DNA from: Massilia sp. NR 4-1
GTDB taxonomy: Bacteria > Pseudomonadota > Gammaproteobacteria > Burkholderiales > Burkholderiaceae_D
Assembly: GCF_001191005.1 (NCBI RefSeq)
Contig: NZ_CP012201.1
Location: forward strand, 496,001 to 560,000
Direction of reading: 5' to 3'
DNA length: 64,000 nucleotides
Each line of letters starts with the position of its first letter. Within the stretch, counting starts at the first letter, position 1. The translations under genes were made by a program, and so were the position numbers. Below the pieces are notes generated by a model. That model did no database searches. It had not been told where the DNA came from and saw nothing but the letters and a program-made list of their open reading frames with translations. Below, piece by piece: positions 17,812-26,333 of the stretch.

Positions 17812-18120
17812 ATGAAAATCACCGTATCCGCACTGTTCCTGGCCATCGCATCGTTCGCCAGCGTATCCGCCGGCGCTGCCGACGCCGCATTGGGCGAAAA
17901 AATCTTCAAAGCCACCTGCCAGTCCTGCCACGGCGCAGGCGTGCTGGGCGCGCCGAAAGCCGGCGACAAAGCCGCATGGCAGCCGCGCGTCGCCAAAGGC
18001 AAAAAAGCCGTGTACGACAACGCCATCAAGGGCTTCAAAATGATGCCGCCAAAAGGCGGCAACGCCGGCCTGAAAGATGACGAAGTCAAAGCCGCCGTCG
18101 ATTACATGATGCCGAAGTAA
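17812..18120 (+). CDS. Small periplasmic cytochrome c
   Basis: A 102-residue exported monoheme cytochrome. A signal peptide ends near SAGAADA; the haem motif is CQSCH, and the distal methionine is probably in GFKMMPPKGG. The size and the DNAIKGFKMMPPKGG stretch fit the class I c5/c551-like cytochromes. Its place between nosL and apbE suggests it may carry electrons to NosZ, as small cytochromes do in other denitrifiers; this is inferred from position. Flanked by terminators on both sides, so it may be transcribed alone. Confidence 0.9.
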   Translation: MKITVSALFLAIASFASVSAGAADAALGEKIFKATCQSCHGAGVLGAPKAGDKAAWQPRVAKGKKAVYDNAIKGFKMMPPKGGNAGLKDDEVKAAVDYMMPK

Positions 18121-18130
18121 GCCGTTTTTA

Positions 18131-18180
18131 CCGCCCGCGTGGAGCTCTGTCATGGGTGGCTCCGCGCGGCGCGGTTTTTT
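18131..18180 (+). terminator. Terminator after the cytochrome c gene
   Basis: A long imperfect stem (CCGC..GCG.GGAGC against GGCTC.GCG..GCGCGG) with a loop around 18146-18157 ends in TTTTTT at 18175-18180, ten bases after the cytochrome stop. Confidence 0.7.
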
Positions 18181-18194
18181 AAAGGGAACCTGCC

Positions 18195-19223
18195 ATGCGC
18201 AAGGCCATCGTACTACTCGCCGCCATGGCCGCAGCCACGCTGCTGCTTCTGGGCGGATGCAGCCGCCAGGACAAAATCGTCAAGACCCAGGGCCATGTAT
18301 TCGGCACCACGGTTGAAATCAGCGTCTACGGCGAATCCGAAGCGCGCGCCAATGAACTGGGCGCCAAGGTACTCAAGGAATTCGACCGCCTGCACCACAA
18401 ATACCATGCCTGGCAGCCCAGCATGCTGACGTCGCTGAACGACGCCATCGCGCGCGGCGAGCCATTCCAGGCCGATGAAGAGATGGTCAGCCTGCTGCAA
18501 TCGGCAGCCGAACTGTCGGCCCGCTCCGATTACCTGTTCAACCCCACCATCGGCCACCTGATACGGCTGTGGGGTTTTCAGAAAAACGACATCACCGCGC
18601 AAGGCCCGTCACCCGCCGAGATCAAACGCTGGGTCGATGCCGATCCGCGCCTGTCCGACCTGCGCTACCAGGGTACGGTGGTGTCGAGCGTGAATCCCGC
18701 CGTGATGATCGATCTGGGCGGCTATGCCAAAGGCTATGCGCTGGACCGCGCGGCTGCCATCCTGCGCGACGCCAAAGTGAAGGCGGCACTGGTCAATGTG
18801 GGCGGCAATGTGATCGCCATCGGCCAGCCGGGCGCGCGCCCATGGCAGGTCGGCATCCGCGACCCGCGCGGCGAGGGCGCCATCGCCACCGTCTCGCTGC
18901 ACGACAATGAAGCTGTCGGCACCAGCGGCGACTACGAGCGTTACTTCATGAAGGATGGCAAACGCCATCCCCACATCGTCGACCCGCGCACCGGCCAGAC
19001 CATCGACCTGGTGGCTTCCGTGACCATCGTGATTTCCGGGGGGCGCGACGTCGGCCTGCGTTCGGACGGTAACTCCAAACCGCTCTTCATCACCGGCGCC
19101 GAAGGCTGGGAAGCCATGGCCAAGCGCCTTGGCCTGAACGAGGTGATGATGGTCGACGCGCAGCGCAACATCCTCATGACACCCGCCATGCGGTCAAGGA
19201 TGGATACCGGCTCACGGCCTTGA
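18195..19223 (+). CDS. apbE: ApbE-type FAD:protein FMN transferase (NosX-like)
   Basis: A 342-residue lipoprotein: hydrophobic signal with lipobox LLGGC, then the ApbE fold with VFGTTVEISVYG at the start, a MIDLGGYAKGYALD block, ALVNVGGNV and the HPHIVDPRTGQ motif near the C-terminal half. ApbE proteins take FMN from FAD and attach it through phosphate to a threonine in a D-x-x-S/T-G-A-T motif. NosR, four kilobases upstream, carries exactly such a motif, so NosR is the likely target, as for NosX in other bacteria. It starts just after a terminator with an AGGGAAC ribosome site; a separate promoter is not obvious, so low-level readthrough from the cytochrome gene is possible. Confidence 0.92.
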   Translation: MRKAIVLLAAMAAATLLLLGGCSRQDKIVKTQGHVFGTTVEISVYGESEARANELGAKVLKEFDRLHHKYHAWQPSMLTSLNDAIARGEPFQADEEMVSLLQSAAELSARSDYLFNPTIGHLIRLWGFQKNDITAQGPSPAEIKRWVDADPRLSDLRYQGTVVSSVNPAVMIDLGGYAKGYALDRAAAILRDAKVKAALVNVGGNVIAIGQPGARPWQVGIRDPRGEGAIATVSLHDNEAVGTSGDYERYFMKDGKRHPHIVDPRTGQTIDLVASVTIVISGGRDVGLRSDGNSKPLFITGAEGWEAMAKRLGLNEVMMVDAQRNILMTPAMRSRMDTGSRP

Positions 19224-19310
19224 TGATTGCCAATTGAAAGTATCTTGGCAAGATTAATATATTTCCACATGGAAACATAAAATACTAAAAGTCAAGTGAA
19301 ATAAGTAATT

Positions 19311-19338
19311 AAATCGTTGCCGTTCGGCAACGATTTTT
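19311..19338 (+). terminator. Terminator at the end of the nos-apbE region
   Basis: AAATCGTTGCC (19311-19321) pairs perfectly with GGCAACGATTT (19326-19336) over a GTTC loop and runs into a T-tract. It lies 87 bases after the apbE stop. Confidence 0.8.
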
Positions 19339-19414
19339 CTTGTGGCTTCAAAAACCTTCTCCTTATAATTGTTTTCACAAATAGCACGACCGTGCGACTA
19401 CTGAGGGAGAAACG

Positions 19415-20437
19415 ATGAAGTCTACTTTGATAGCAAGCAGTCTGGCCCTGGCCTTCCTGGCAAGCGCCCCTGCGCAAGCCTGGCAGCAGGAAACCCACCG
19501 CCGAATCGTGCTCGACGCGGTGGAATACATGAAGAACAACCCGTCCAGCACCAACTACAACAAGCTGCTGGCCGGCGTGACGCGCGCCGGCTATACCATC
19601 GACCAGTTCGCGCAGGTGATGGGGCAGGGCGCCTACGATGTGGACGATTTCGCCGACACCTATCTGTGCGGCGCCAGCACCGGCAATTGCCAGCAGGCGC
19701 CGGTATGGGGCGCGGGCGCCAGCATCGTCAAGTACACCTCGTACTGGCACTTCCAGAACCATGGCGCGGGCGCCGACGTGCACGGCAATCCTTTCGGCGG
19801 CTATAACTACGCCAAGCTGCCTTTGCCCGGCGACGTGGACAAGATGGCTGCCGCCTGGCTGTACGGCGACTATCTGGACGATGGCGCGGGCGGCCTGAAA
19901 GGCTGGTTCGGCGACAGCAGCAAATACAATAGCTACGGCATCACCGAAGCCCACTACCGCCACGGCGGCAGCTCGACGCCGGAACAGTATGCGGACTTCG
20001 AAACCGCGCCGTTCCAGCCGATCGACAATCTGGGCCAGTACTGGTGGCAGCAATTCCTGGCGCAGCCGACCGCGCAAAGCCTGGGCTTCGTACTGCATAC
20101 CACCGACCTGCTGCAGCCCCACCACACCTGGACCAGCTCCGCCCACGACCATGGCGGTTGGGAGCAATGGGTGCAGGACTACTATGACAAGGAGAAGCTG
20201 AACGATCCGGCGCTGGTGACGGCAGCCCTGGCCGACTTCACGCCGGTAGCGCCCAGCGCGACCGACATCCGCCCGCTGCTGACCCAGGGCGGCAGCTACT
20301 CGTATGCGAACGGCGGCATCGTGCTCTCGTCCAAGGACCACGGCGACCGCCGCAATGTGGGCAAGCAGATGATCCCGCATTCCATCGCCATGGTGGTGCA
20401 TGTGCTGAACCGCGCCGCCGAACGCCTGGGGAATTAA
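19415..20437 (+). CDS. Exported zinc-dependent phospholipase C / P1-nuclease-like protein
   Basis: A 340-residue secreted protein. The signal peptide ends in PAQA, leaving a mature N-terminus W-Q-Q-E-T-H. In the phospholipase C/P1 nuclease fold the first tryptophan and nearby histidine bind zinc, which matches. Further likely zinc ligands are YTSYWHFQNHG, HTTDLLQPHHT and SAHDHGG. The reaction would be hydrolysis of phosphodiester bonds in phospholipids or nucleic acids; which one is not decided by sequence. It is the first gene of a three-gene operon, four bases ahead of a parvulin gene, so the isomerase may help it fold after export. It has a good GAGGGAG ribosome site. Confidence 0.7.
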   Translation: MKSTLIASSLALAFLASAPAQAWQQETHRRIVLDAVEYMKNNPSSTNYNKLLAGVTRAGYTIDQFAQVMGQGAYDVDDFADTYLCGASTGNCQQAPVWGAGASIVKYTSYWHFQNHGAGADVHGNPFGGYNYAKLPLPGDVDKMAAAWLYGDYLDDGAGGLKGWFGDSSKYNSYGITEAHYRHGGSSTPEQYADFETAPFQPIDNLGQYWWQQFLAQPTAQSLGFVLHTTDLLQPHHTWTSSAHDHGGWEQWVQDYYDKEKLNDPALVTAALADFTPVAPSATDIRPLLTQGGSYSYANGGIVLSSKDHGDRRNVGKQMIPHSIAMVVHVLNRAAERLGN

Positions 20438-20441
20438 GCGT

Positions 20442-21848
20442 ATGAAAAAGCTGTCCTTCAATCCGCGTCCGCTGTTGCTGCATGGTGTACTGGCCGTGCT
20501 GGCGGGCAGCGGCGCCTTCCTGCCAGCCTTGCAGCCGGCGGCGCAAGCCGTCACGGAATTCAAGCTGAACGATCCGGTTCTGGCCGCGCGCATCGACGGC
20601 GCGCCGGTGCAGGCGTTCAGCGTGGAGGCCATGTGGCAGCTGGCGCGCTTGAAGGACAGCCAGGCCAGCCGCACGGAGGCGCTGGAAAACATCGTCGCCA
20701 ACCGTCTGCTGGCCGCATCGGCGCGCAAGACCTATGGCGAAGCCGCATTGCACGCCAACCAGCGCGTGGCCTTTTCGCGCGAAGTGACGCTGGACGAGCA
20801 ACTGCTCTCCACCCTGCGCGCCGTGTATGGCAAGGAGCTGGATCAGGCCGTGCTGCGTCAGCCCGGCGGCAAGCTCGATGCGCTGATTACGGGCCAGAGC
20901 GAGCCGGATGGCGCGGTTCTGGATGCCGTCTTCGGCAAGTCCGATGCGCTGCGGCTGGAGCATGTTCTGAACTCCGCGCAGCTGGAACGCGCGAAGAAGG
21001 TAGCGCTGCTGCACTACCAGCTACCGCAAGGCGCGGCAGGCAGCATCAGCTTGTACGACGTCTATCAGCGCCAGAACGTGCAGGGCAGGGTGGCGCTGTT
21101 CACCCGCCAGCCTGGCTTTGCATTGCAGCAGGCCAGGCAGCACTTGGCTTCGATCTTCGTCCAGCACTGGGCGCGCCAGAAGTTCGGCGAGGCCGCGCTG
21201 GCTGATCTGCGCCAGGTACTGGCCGAACAGCAGGAGGTAGTGGCCTTGCAGCAGATGCACGGCATCGGCGCCGACACCGACTCGGCCAGCCCGGTAGTCG
21301 ATCAACTGGCGAAGCAAGTCAAACCGGCGCAAATCGCAGCCTACTACCGCAAGCACCGCGAAGAATTCGAACGTATCGAAAAAGTCAAAGCGCGCCATAT
21401 CCGCCTGCCCGACGAAGCGGCGGCACAGGCGGTCGCCAAGGCCTTGGCTTCCGGCGGCGACTTTGCCGCCCTGGCCAAGCGCCATTCCAGTGCGGCGGAT
21501 GCCGCCAGCGGCGGTGATCTGGGCTGGATACGCCATGAAGCCAAACTCGATTGGCTGGCGCAGATGGCGTTCGCCCAGCCCGAGGGCCAGGTCTCCAAAC
21601 CGATCCGCATGCCGGCTGGTCCGCACGACAAGGCGTCGTGGGAAATCGTGCTGGTCGAAAAGCGTGTCAACGGCTATCAGGCTCCCGAGTCCGAATCGGT
21701 GCGCTACGTCGCCAGCCAGGCGATCGCTCGCGATGCGGCGGTGGAGCAGTTGACGGCGCTGCGCATCCGCCTGCTGCGTGAAGCGCGCATCGACATCAAC
21801 CGCAGCCTGCTTGATAAACCGGCCAGCCTGCTGGAGAACAAATCATGA
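20442..21848 (+). CDS. Periplasmic parvulin-type peptidyl-prolyl isomerase
   Basis: A 468-residue exported protein. After an N-terminal hydrophobic segment (residues ~13-33) comes a long helical, SurA/PpiD-like chaperone region, then a parvulin domain at ~325-420: KARHIRLPDEAAAQAVAKAL, GGDFAALAKRHSS and ASGGDLGWI are its usual landmarks. Parvulins speed proline isomerisation in proteins folding outside the cytoplasm. It lies between the phospholipase-like gene and an unknown exported protein, with a 4-base gap and an ATGA overlap, so a dedicated foldase for the secreted enzyme is a reasonable inference. Confidence 0.8.
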   Translation: MKKLSFNPRPLLLHGVLAVLAGSGAFLPALQPAAQAVTEFKLNDPVLAARIDGAPVQAFSVEAMWQLARLKDSQASRTEALENIVANRLLAASARKTYGEAALHANQRVAFSREVTLDEQLLSTLRAVYGKELDQAVLRQPGGKLDALITGQSEPDGAVLDAVFGKSDALRLEHVLNSAQLERAKKVALLHYQLPQGAAGSISLYDVYQRQNVQGRVALFTRQPGFALQQARQHLASIFVQHWARQKFGEAALADLRQVLAEQQEVVALQQMHGIGADTDSASPVVDQLAKQVKPAQIAAYYRKHREEFERIEKVKARHIRLPDEAAAQAVAKALASGGDFAALAKRHSSAADAASGGDLGWIRHEAKLDWLAQMAFAQPEGQVSKPIRMPAGPHDKASWEIVLVEKRVNGYQAPESESVRYVASQAIARDAAVEQLTALRIRLLREARIDINRSLLDKPASLLENKS

Positions 21849-22429
21849 AAGCCCCATACGCCATCGCCGTTCTTGCCGCCGCCAGTCTCGCCACGTGGAT
21901 GCTGTGGCCGGAATCCGAGCGCGCGGCGAGTGTAGCCGCCAGCGCTGTGTCCCAAACCTTGGCGGCGCAGCAGCCGGCCGGCGGCAGCGAGGCGCAAGGC
22001 AATCAATGGTTCAGTGCTGTGCCGCAAGGCGAGAAGAAGGAATTGAAGCGCGTACCACTGGCGCCCGTCGACAGCAGCGGTTCCGCGTGGCTAAGTATGG
22101 CGCAGGCGCGTGAGCATGGCGATGCGCGCACCCCACCCATCGTGCGCGACGCCGAAGCGCAGACAGTGCCCGACGCCAACCAGCTGGCCGATCACAAGGC
22201 CTATCAAAAATTCGAAGGAAGCCAGCACGCCCGCCTGCTGGCCTCTTATGCCAGCGCCGCCGAAGCCGAGCTGCCGCGCCTGCGCGCCGACGTCGAACGC
22301 GCCCGTGCCGCTGGCATTCCCGAACAGGAAATCGCCAAGGTGGCGGAAAAGATCCGCCTGATCGAGCAGACGCGCAAGGAAATCCTGAAGGGGAATCAGC
22401 AGGTTCGGGCCGGGGCAGGCCGGCAATAG
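21845..22429 (+). CDS. Hypothetical exported or membrane-anchored helical protein
   Basis: A 194-residue protein I do not recognise. It has an N-terminal hydrophobic segment (~4-20) that may be a signal or anchor, a low-complexity middle, and a C-terminal half rich in Ala, Glu, Arg and Lys with a predicted coiled-coil run (~120-185). Its start overlaps the parvulin stop (ATGA), so it belongs to the same operon. By position it resembles accessory or lipase-chaperone-like helical proteins, but no motif supports a specific function. Confidence 0.6.
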   Translation: MKAPYAIAVLAAASLATWMLWPESERAASVAASAVSQTLAAQQPAGGSEAQGNQWFSAVPQGEKKELKRVPLAPVDSSGSAWLSMAQAREHGDARTPPIVRDAEAQTVPDANQLADHKAYQKFEGSQHARLLASYASAAEAELPRLRADVERARAAGIPEQEIAKVAEKIRLIEQTRKEILKGNQQVRAGAGRQ

Positions 22430-22523
22430 GGCAGGGAGGCTGCACCGTTGTCACCAGTGCCGGTTTGCATCCATTCGCTTATGCAGGAGCTGTTTGAAGT
22501 TATCCACGTCAAAGGGCTTCGCT

Positions 22524-23024
22524 TCACGACGCGAGGTTTTCCCAAAGGAGAAAGTGGCGATTTGAGCAGCACCCGGAAGCCTCTGCCAAGGCGTGGTTAT
22601 CCAGCCCAGGGAAGCGGGCTTGAAGCTCCTTGACCAGTCCATGTTTCCCGGCTATTTCGCTCGACACGACAACACCTTTGCCGCTTGCGCCGTGTATCCA
22701 AAAGAACATGTCGTCTACGGCGGGACCAGCGTCTGTTGTTTCAACTTCTATTTTCGATACATCCGACCAGGCTACTTCTTCGACTTTCTTCGCGCGCAGC
22801 GCAGGGCCAAATGTACGCCGGATGCCGGAAGACGAGATCTCCAATCTATTTCGATATGGTTTCCAGCCGAATTGTTCCAGCAGCATGAAAAAAGCACAAA
22901 ATCCAAAAAAAATGGACGGCCACCAAGGTATTGCTCCTTTCATGGCTCCGGACGCGCCTACCGCACTAAAGGCTATCGCACCTAGTAGATGCAGCAGCTT
23001 GAATGTGCCTATTTTTCGAAACAT
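22524..23024 (-). CDS. Conserved hypothetical membrane protein with PH-like C-terminal half
   Basis: A 166-residue protein with two hydrophobic helices near the N-terminus (~8-25 and ~32-48), then a soluble part with LEISSSGIRRTFGP, a VAWSDVSKIEVETTD strand, DDMFFWIHGASGKGVVV and a C-terminal FPGLDNHALAEA segment. This order (two helices, then a strand-rich domain with W-x-D/E and ETTD) occurs in unstudied proteins of several proteobacteria and myxobacteria. The ATG at 23024 is the first that begins the hydrophobic region; the longer frame upstream has out-of-character residues. Base composition is lower in GC than its neighbours, hinting at recent acquisition. No function can be given. Confidence 0.6.
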   Translation of the reverse strand: MFRKIGTFKLLHLLGAIAFSAVGASGAMKGAIPWWPSIFFGFCAFFMLLEQFGWKPYRNRLEISSSGIRRTFGPALRAKKVEEVAWSDVSKIEVETTDAGPAVDDMFFWIHGASGKGVVVSSEIAGKHGLVKELQARFPGLDNHALAEASGCCSNRHFLLWENLAS

Positions 23025-23064
23025 GATGTGATGTTTTTGCGCACGGTACTTGCAGGGGCTTCTA

Positions 23065-23766
23065 TCAAGCGGCTGCGAATTCCCGCAGCGACGGCAGAAT
23101 CTCGTGCAGGCTGGCGACTTCGTATGTGGGCAGCGCTTCCGATTCGTTGGCCAGGCGGCTGGGATTGAACCAGCAGCTTTCGATGCCAAACCGGTTGGCG
23201 CCGAGGATGTCGGCATCCAGACGGTCGCCGACGATGATGGTTTTATCTTTCACGAAGGAACGCGCCATCTTCGTCGCGTATTCAAAGAAGCGGACGTCGG
23301 GTTTGGCGTAGCCGGAGGATTCGGACGTCGCTACGAAGGAAATGTGCTTGCTTAGCCCGGAGCTGGCGATGCGGCGGCTCTGGATCGATTCCACGCCGTT
23401 CGTGATAACGCCTACTTCACCAAATGCGGCCAGCGTCTCGCAGACATGCTGGGCGCCGTCGATCAGAACGACCGTATCCGGCAGGGACTCCAGATACAGG
23501 CGGCTTGCCGCTTCGGAATCAAGCTCGATGCCCTTGGTCTCGAAAGTCTTGCGGAAGCGCTCCACCTTGAGAAAGTCCTTGCTGACTGCCCCGGCTTCGA
23601 AACTTTTCCAGAGTGCCGTGTTAATCGCCTGGTACTGCTGGAACAGCCCATCCACGCCATCGCGCAGGCCCAGCTCCTGCATGGTGCGCACGAAAGAGAG
23701 CTTTTCGGATGCCTTGAAATCGAGCAGGGTGTCGTCTAAGTCAAAAAGGAACAGTCTATGCTTCAT
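23065..23766 (-). CDS. HAD-superfamily phosphatase, YjjG-like (nucleoside monophosphatase)
   Basis: A 233-residue cytoplasmic hydrolase with the four HAD motifs: motif I FDLDDTLLD (nucleophile Asp, residues ~7-15), motif II VITNG, motif III lysine in GYAKPD, and motif IV GDRLDADI. The length, the helical cap after motif I and the VITNGVESIQSRR block resemble YjjG, which removes phosphate from pyrimidine (including damaged) nucleotides. The ATG at 23766 was chosen because it sits a few residues before motif I. It lies just past the end of the siderophore operon on the same strand, 99 bases away, and is probably not part of that pathway. Confidence 0.8.
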   Translation of the reverse strand: MKHRLFLFDLDDTLLDFKASEKLSFVRTMQELGLRDGVDGLFQQYQAINTALWKSFEAGAVSKDFLKVERFRKTFETKGIELDSEAASRLYLESLPDTVVLIDGAQHVCETLAAFGEVGVITNGVESIQSRRIASSGLSKHISFVATSESSGYAKPDVRFFEYATKMARSFVKDKTIIVGDRLDADILGANRFGIESCWFNPSRLANESEALPTYEVASLHEILPSLREFAAA

Positions 23767-23865
23767 GGTGTTTCGCGTGAGGTGAGTCAACTTCGTATCG
23801 TAGCATGTATGGACGGCTCACCGCAGGCTGGCTCCGCGCCTGGGCGGATCGGCCTGCGCTGGCTG

Positions 23866-24639
23866 TCAGGCGGAATGCCACCGTGGCGGCACGCCGAGCG
23901 CCTGTTCCAGCAAGACAGGAAGCTCGCTCCAATTGCGCGGCTGCAGCAGCCGTAAGCGGAAGTCGCGCGCGGCTGCCAGGGCCAAGTGCGCCCCCGGCAG
24001 CTGGCGGTAGGCGACTTCCCAGCAGGCCTCGTCATGTTGGCAACGATAATGCCCGGAACCGGCCGTCGTCAGGCGCATGCCCGTAAAAGGCATCCCCAGG
24101 CCCTGGCCTGTGCACTTGGCGACAGCTTCTTTCATGCTCCAGGCGGCGTAGAAGCGCTGCTCCAGTGGTGCTTCCGGCAGCACGCAATCTTCGGAATGGT
24201 TGACGAGGCCCGCCAGCGCCCGGATATCGATGCTTCGCACCTGCTCCACGTCGATACCTACCTCGAAGCCGCGGCAGACCGCCATTGCGACCCAGTTCCC
24301 GCTGTGGGAGAGATTGAACTGCAGCGTGCCGGGTTCCAGCCAGGGCTTACCCGCGGCGCCAATGCCGAAGCGCAGCGCTGCAGGTTCGCAGTCCAGCATT
24401 GCTCCCAGTACCAGCCGTTTCAGGCCGTGCGCGAGCAAATGGCGCTGGCGGTCGGCCGCCTGCAGATAGCTCCAGTAGCGCCCCATTTCCTGCGCATCCA
24501 GGCTATGCAGGGGGACGGCCGACGCCATCTCCGTTCGCGCCAGTACCACCAGCACCTCGGGTGCGGCGCCGGCGTAATCCCAGGCGGTGAGACTGGCGCT
24601 GCGGTTGCCGCTTTCCGTATCCGGTCCGTTCAATTGCAT
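23866..24639 (-). CDS. Sfp-type 4'-phosphopantetheinyl transferase
   Basis: A 257-residue enzyme that moves the phosphopantetheine arm of coenzyme A onto a serine of carrier domains. The family landmarks are present: LQFNLSHSGNWVAMAV, GIDVEQV (metal-binding Asp and Glu) and WSMKEAVAKCTGQGL with the catalytic lysine. The start overlaps the thioesterase gene stop by 10 bases, so it is the last gene of the siderophore biosynthesis operon. It should activate the four carrier domains of the large hybrid enzyme and the two of the PKS. Confidence 0.92.
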   Translation of the reverse strand: MQLNGPDTESGNRSASLTAWDYAGAAPEVLVVLARTEMASAVPLHSLDAQEMGRYWSYLQAADRQRHLLAHGLKRLVLGAMLDCEPAALRFGIGAAGKPWLEPGTLQFNLSHSGNWVAMAVCRGFEVGIDVEQVRSIDIRALAGLVNHSEDCVLPEAPLEQRFYAAWSMKEAVAKCTGQGLGMPFTGMRLTTAGSGHYRCQHDEACWEVAYRQLPGAHLALAAARDFRLRLLQPRNWSELPVLLEQALGVPPRWHSA

Positions 24640-26333
24640 GCTTCCACCTCTGGCACGAAGCGGCGCAAGCTGGCCTGCAAGCCTTCGCGTAGCCAGCCAA
24701 GCAGTTCGGCGCGCCGCTGGCGCAGGAAGAAATGCCCGCCGTCGACCATGCGCCAATCGAAGCCGCCGCCCGCATGCCGCTTCCACAGGCGGGCTTCTTC
24801 CACTGTCACCAGATGGTCGTCGCTGGCAGCCACCATCGTCACCGGACTGCCGATCCTGGCATCGCTTGGCGCCGCATAGCCTTCGGCCAGGGCGCTGTCG
24901 CTGCGCAGGATGGGCATGATGGTGCGCATCATCTCGGCGTCGGCCATGATTTCCGGTGGCGTGCCGCCCAGATGGCGCACCTCGCCGGCGAAATCGGCAT
25001 CGTTGTAATGCGAGACACGGCGCCGCAGCGGCAGGCTGGGGGCGGGACAGGCCATCAGGAACAGCAGTACCGGCCTGCGGTCCAGGGCTTCGAAATGGCG
25101 CGCCAGCTCGAAGGCGATCTTGCAGCCAAGGCTGCACGCCGCCAGGGCCCAGGGGCGGTAGGTAAAGCGATCGATGGCGGCGGCGATCTGTGCCACCATC
25201 TGCTCCATATCCTCTATCGCGGCTTCCGCCAGCCGGCTTTCGCGGCCGGGCAGCTGCAATGGGCAGATGCGCCATGGCGCTGTGCTGTCCGCCGCCAGCG
25301 TCCATTGGCGATAAATGGAGGCGCCGCCGCCGGCATAGGGCAGGGCGAAAACATTGAAACCGGCCTGCAGGTCCGGGGCGGTAAGCGGGAACCAATGCGA
25401 ATTGACGGCGCTGGATGGTGATGTGGCGTCCGGTTTACGCTCCAGCGCATCCAGGCGTGTGGAACGCCTGGCCAGCGCGGTTGCCAGTTCCGCATCGATC
25501 TTCCCGGCGGCTCCGGTGTGGCGGCGCAGATGGAAAATGCGGTAATCGGCGCGGCCGTCGGCCAGTGCATGGTGCAGGCCGGAATCCGGATTGGCCAGAT
25601 AGCGTTCCAGTTCACCGCGCAGTTCGGGTTTGTCCAACTGCTGCAGGGCGCCGTCGATGCGGCGCCACAAGCCTGCCGGACTGGCGTTGCGCGCGGCGCA
25701 GACCTGGGCGCTGACCGAACGCTCGCATTCGATGGTGAAACCGGTCTGCTCCAGTGCGCGCCGGATCAGCGGCACGCTGTGCGCATCCATCACATCGGCG
25801 TAGCAGAAACGTCCGCCCGGTTTCAGCACGCGGAAGGCGTGGCCCAGGAAGGCTGGCAGGTCGGGATAGGCGCCGGACGATTCCAGATTGAACAGCACAT
25901 CGAAGCTGTGGTCCGGATAGGGCAGACGGCAGGCGTCGGCCACCTGGAAACGCAGGCGCGCGTCGCGGTGGCGTTGGCGGCAATAGGCGATATTGGCGGT
26001 GCTCAGGTCGGCCCCGGTGAGCTGGGCTGCAGCATGCAGGCGCGCCAGCAACGCGACGGCACCGCCGCGGCCGCAGCCCACGTCCAGCAGGCGCTTGCCA
26101 TCCAGCGGCGTATCGCCCAGCACTTCCAGAATCAGGCGTGCCTGGGCCAGTCCCAGTTCGCCGGGCGGCAGGTCGCGCTGTGCCCAATCGGGCATGCCAG
26201 GCAGCGGTGCGTAGCCCCAGTTCAGGTAGAGCGCATGCTCGGCCAAGCCGGCATGCTCCAGCACCTGGGCCAGTCCGGCATAGGCCTGGCGGTTGCGCGC
26301 CAGCAGCGGCGCGGCGCTATGGGCGGTATTCAT
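24630..26333 (-). CDS. Methyltransferase-thioesterase fusion (copy 1)
   Basis: A 567-residue two-domain protein. Residues ~1-290 form a SAM-dependent methyltransferase with motif I LLDVGCGRGG (~82-91), ADLS, and a DVLFNLESS segment, most like the O- or C-methyltransferases of EryG/phenolphthiocerol type. Residues ~320-567 form an alpha/beta-hydrolase thioesterase, starting FALPYAGGGAS; its nucleophile lies in ACSLG (Ser ~401), with Asp in ASDDH and His in GGHFFL. The usual GHSxG motif is changed to ACSLG. The ATG at 26333 overlaps the reductase stop (ATGA). It probably edits or releases the chain from the carrier domains and methylates an intermediate; in yersiniabactin synthase these functions sit inside HMWP1. 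A paralogue lies at 51.0-52.7 kb. Confidence 0.85.
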   Translation of the reverse strand: MNTAHSAAPLLARNRQAYAGLAQVLEHAGLAEHALYLNWGYAPLPGMPDWAQRDLPPGELGLAQARLILEVLGDTPLDGKRLLDVGCGRGGAVALLARLHAAAQLTGADLSTANIAYCRQRHRDARLRFQVADACRLPYPDHSFDVLFNLESSGAYPDLPAFLGHAFRVLKPGGRFCYADVMDAHSVPLIRRALEQTGFTIECERSVSAQVCAARNASPAGLWRRIDGALQQLDKPELRGELERYLANPDSGLHHALADGRADYRIFHLRRHTGAAGKIDAELATALARRSTRLDALERKPDATSPSSAVNSHWFPLTAPDLQAGFNVFALPYAGGGASIYRQWTLAADSTAPWRICPLQLPGRESRLAEAAIEDMEQMVAQIAAAIDRFTYRPWALAACSLGCKIAFELARHFEALDRRPVLLFLMACPAPSLPLRRRVSHYNDADFAGEVRHLGGTPPEIMADAEMMRTIMPILRSDSALAEGYAAPSDARIGSPVTMVAASDDHLVTVEEARLWKRHAGGGFDWRMVDGGHFFLRQRRAELLGWLREGLQASLRRFVPEVEACN

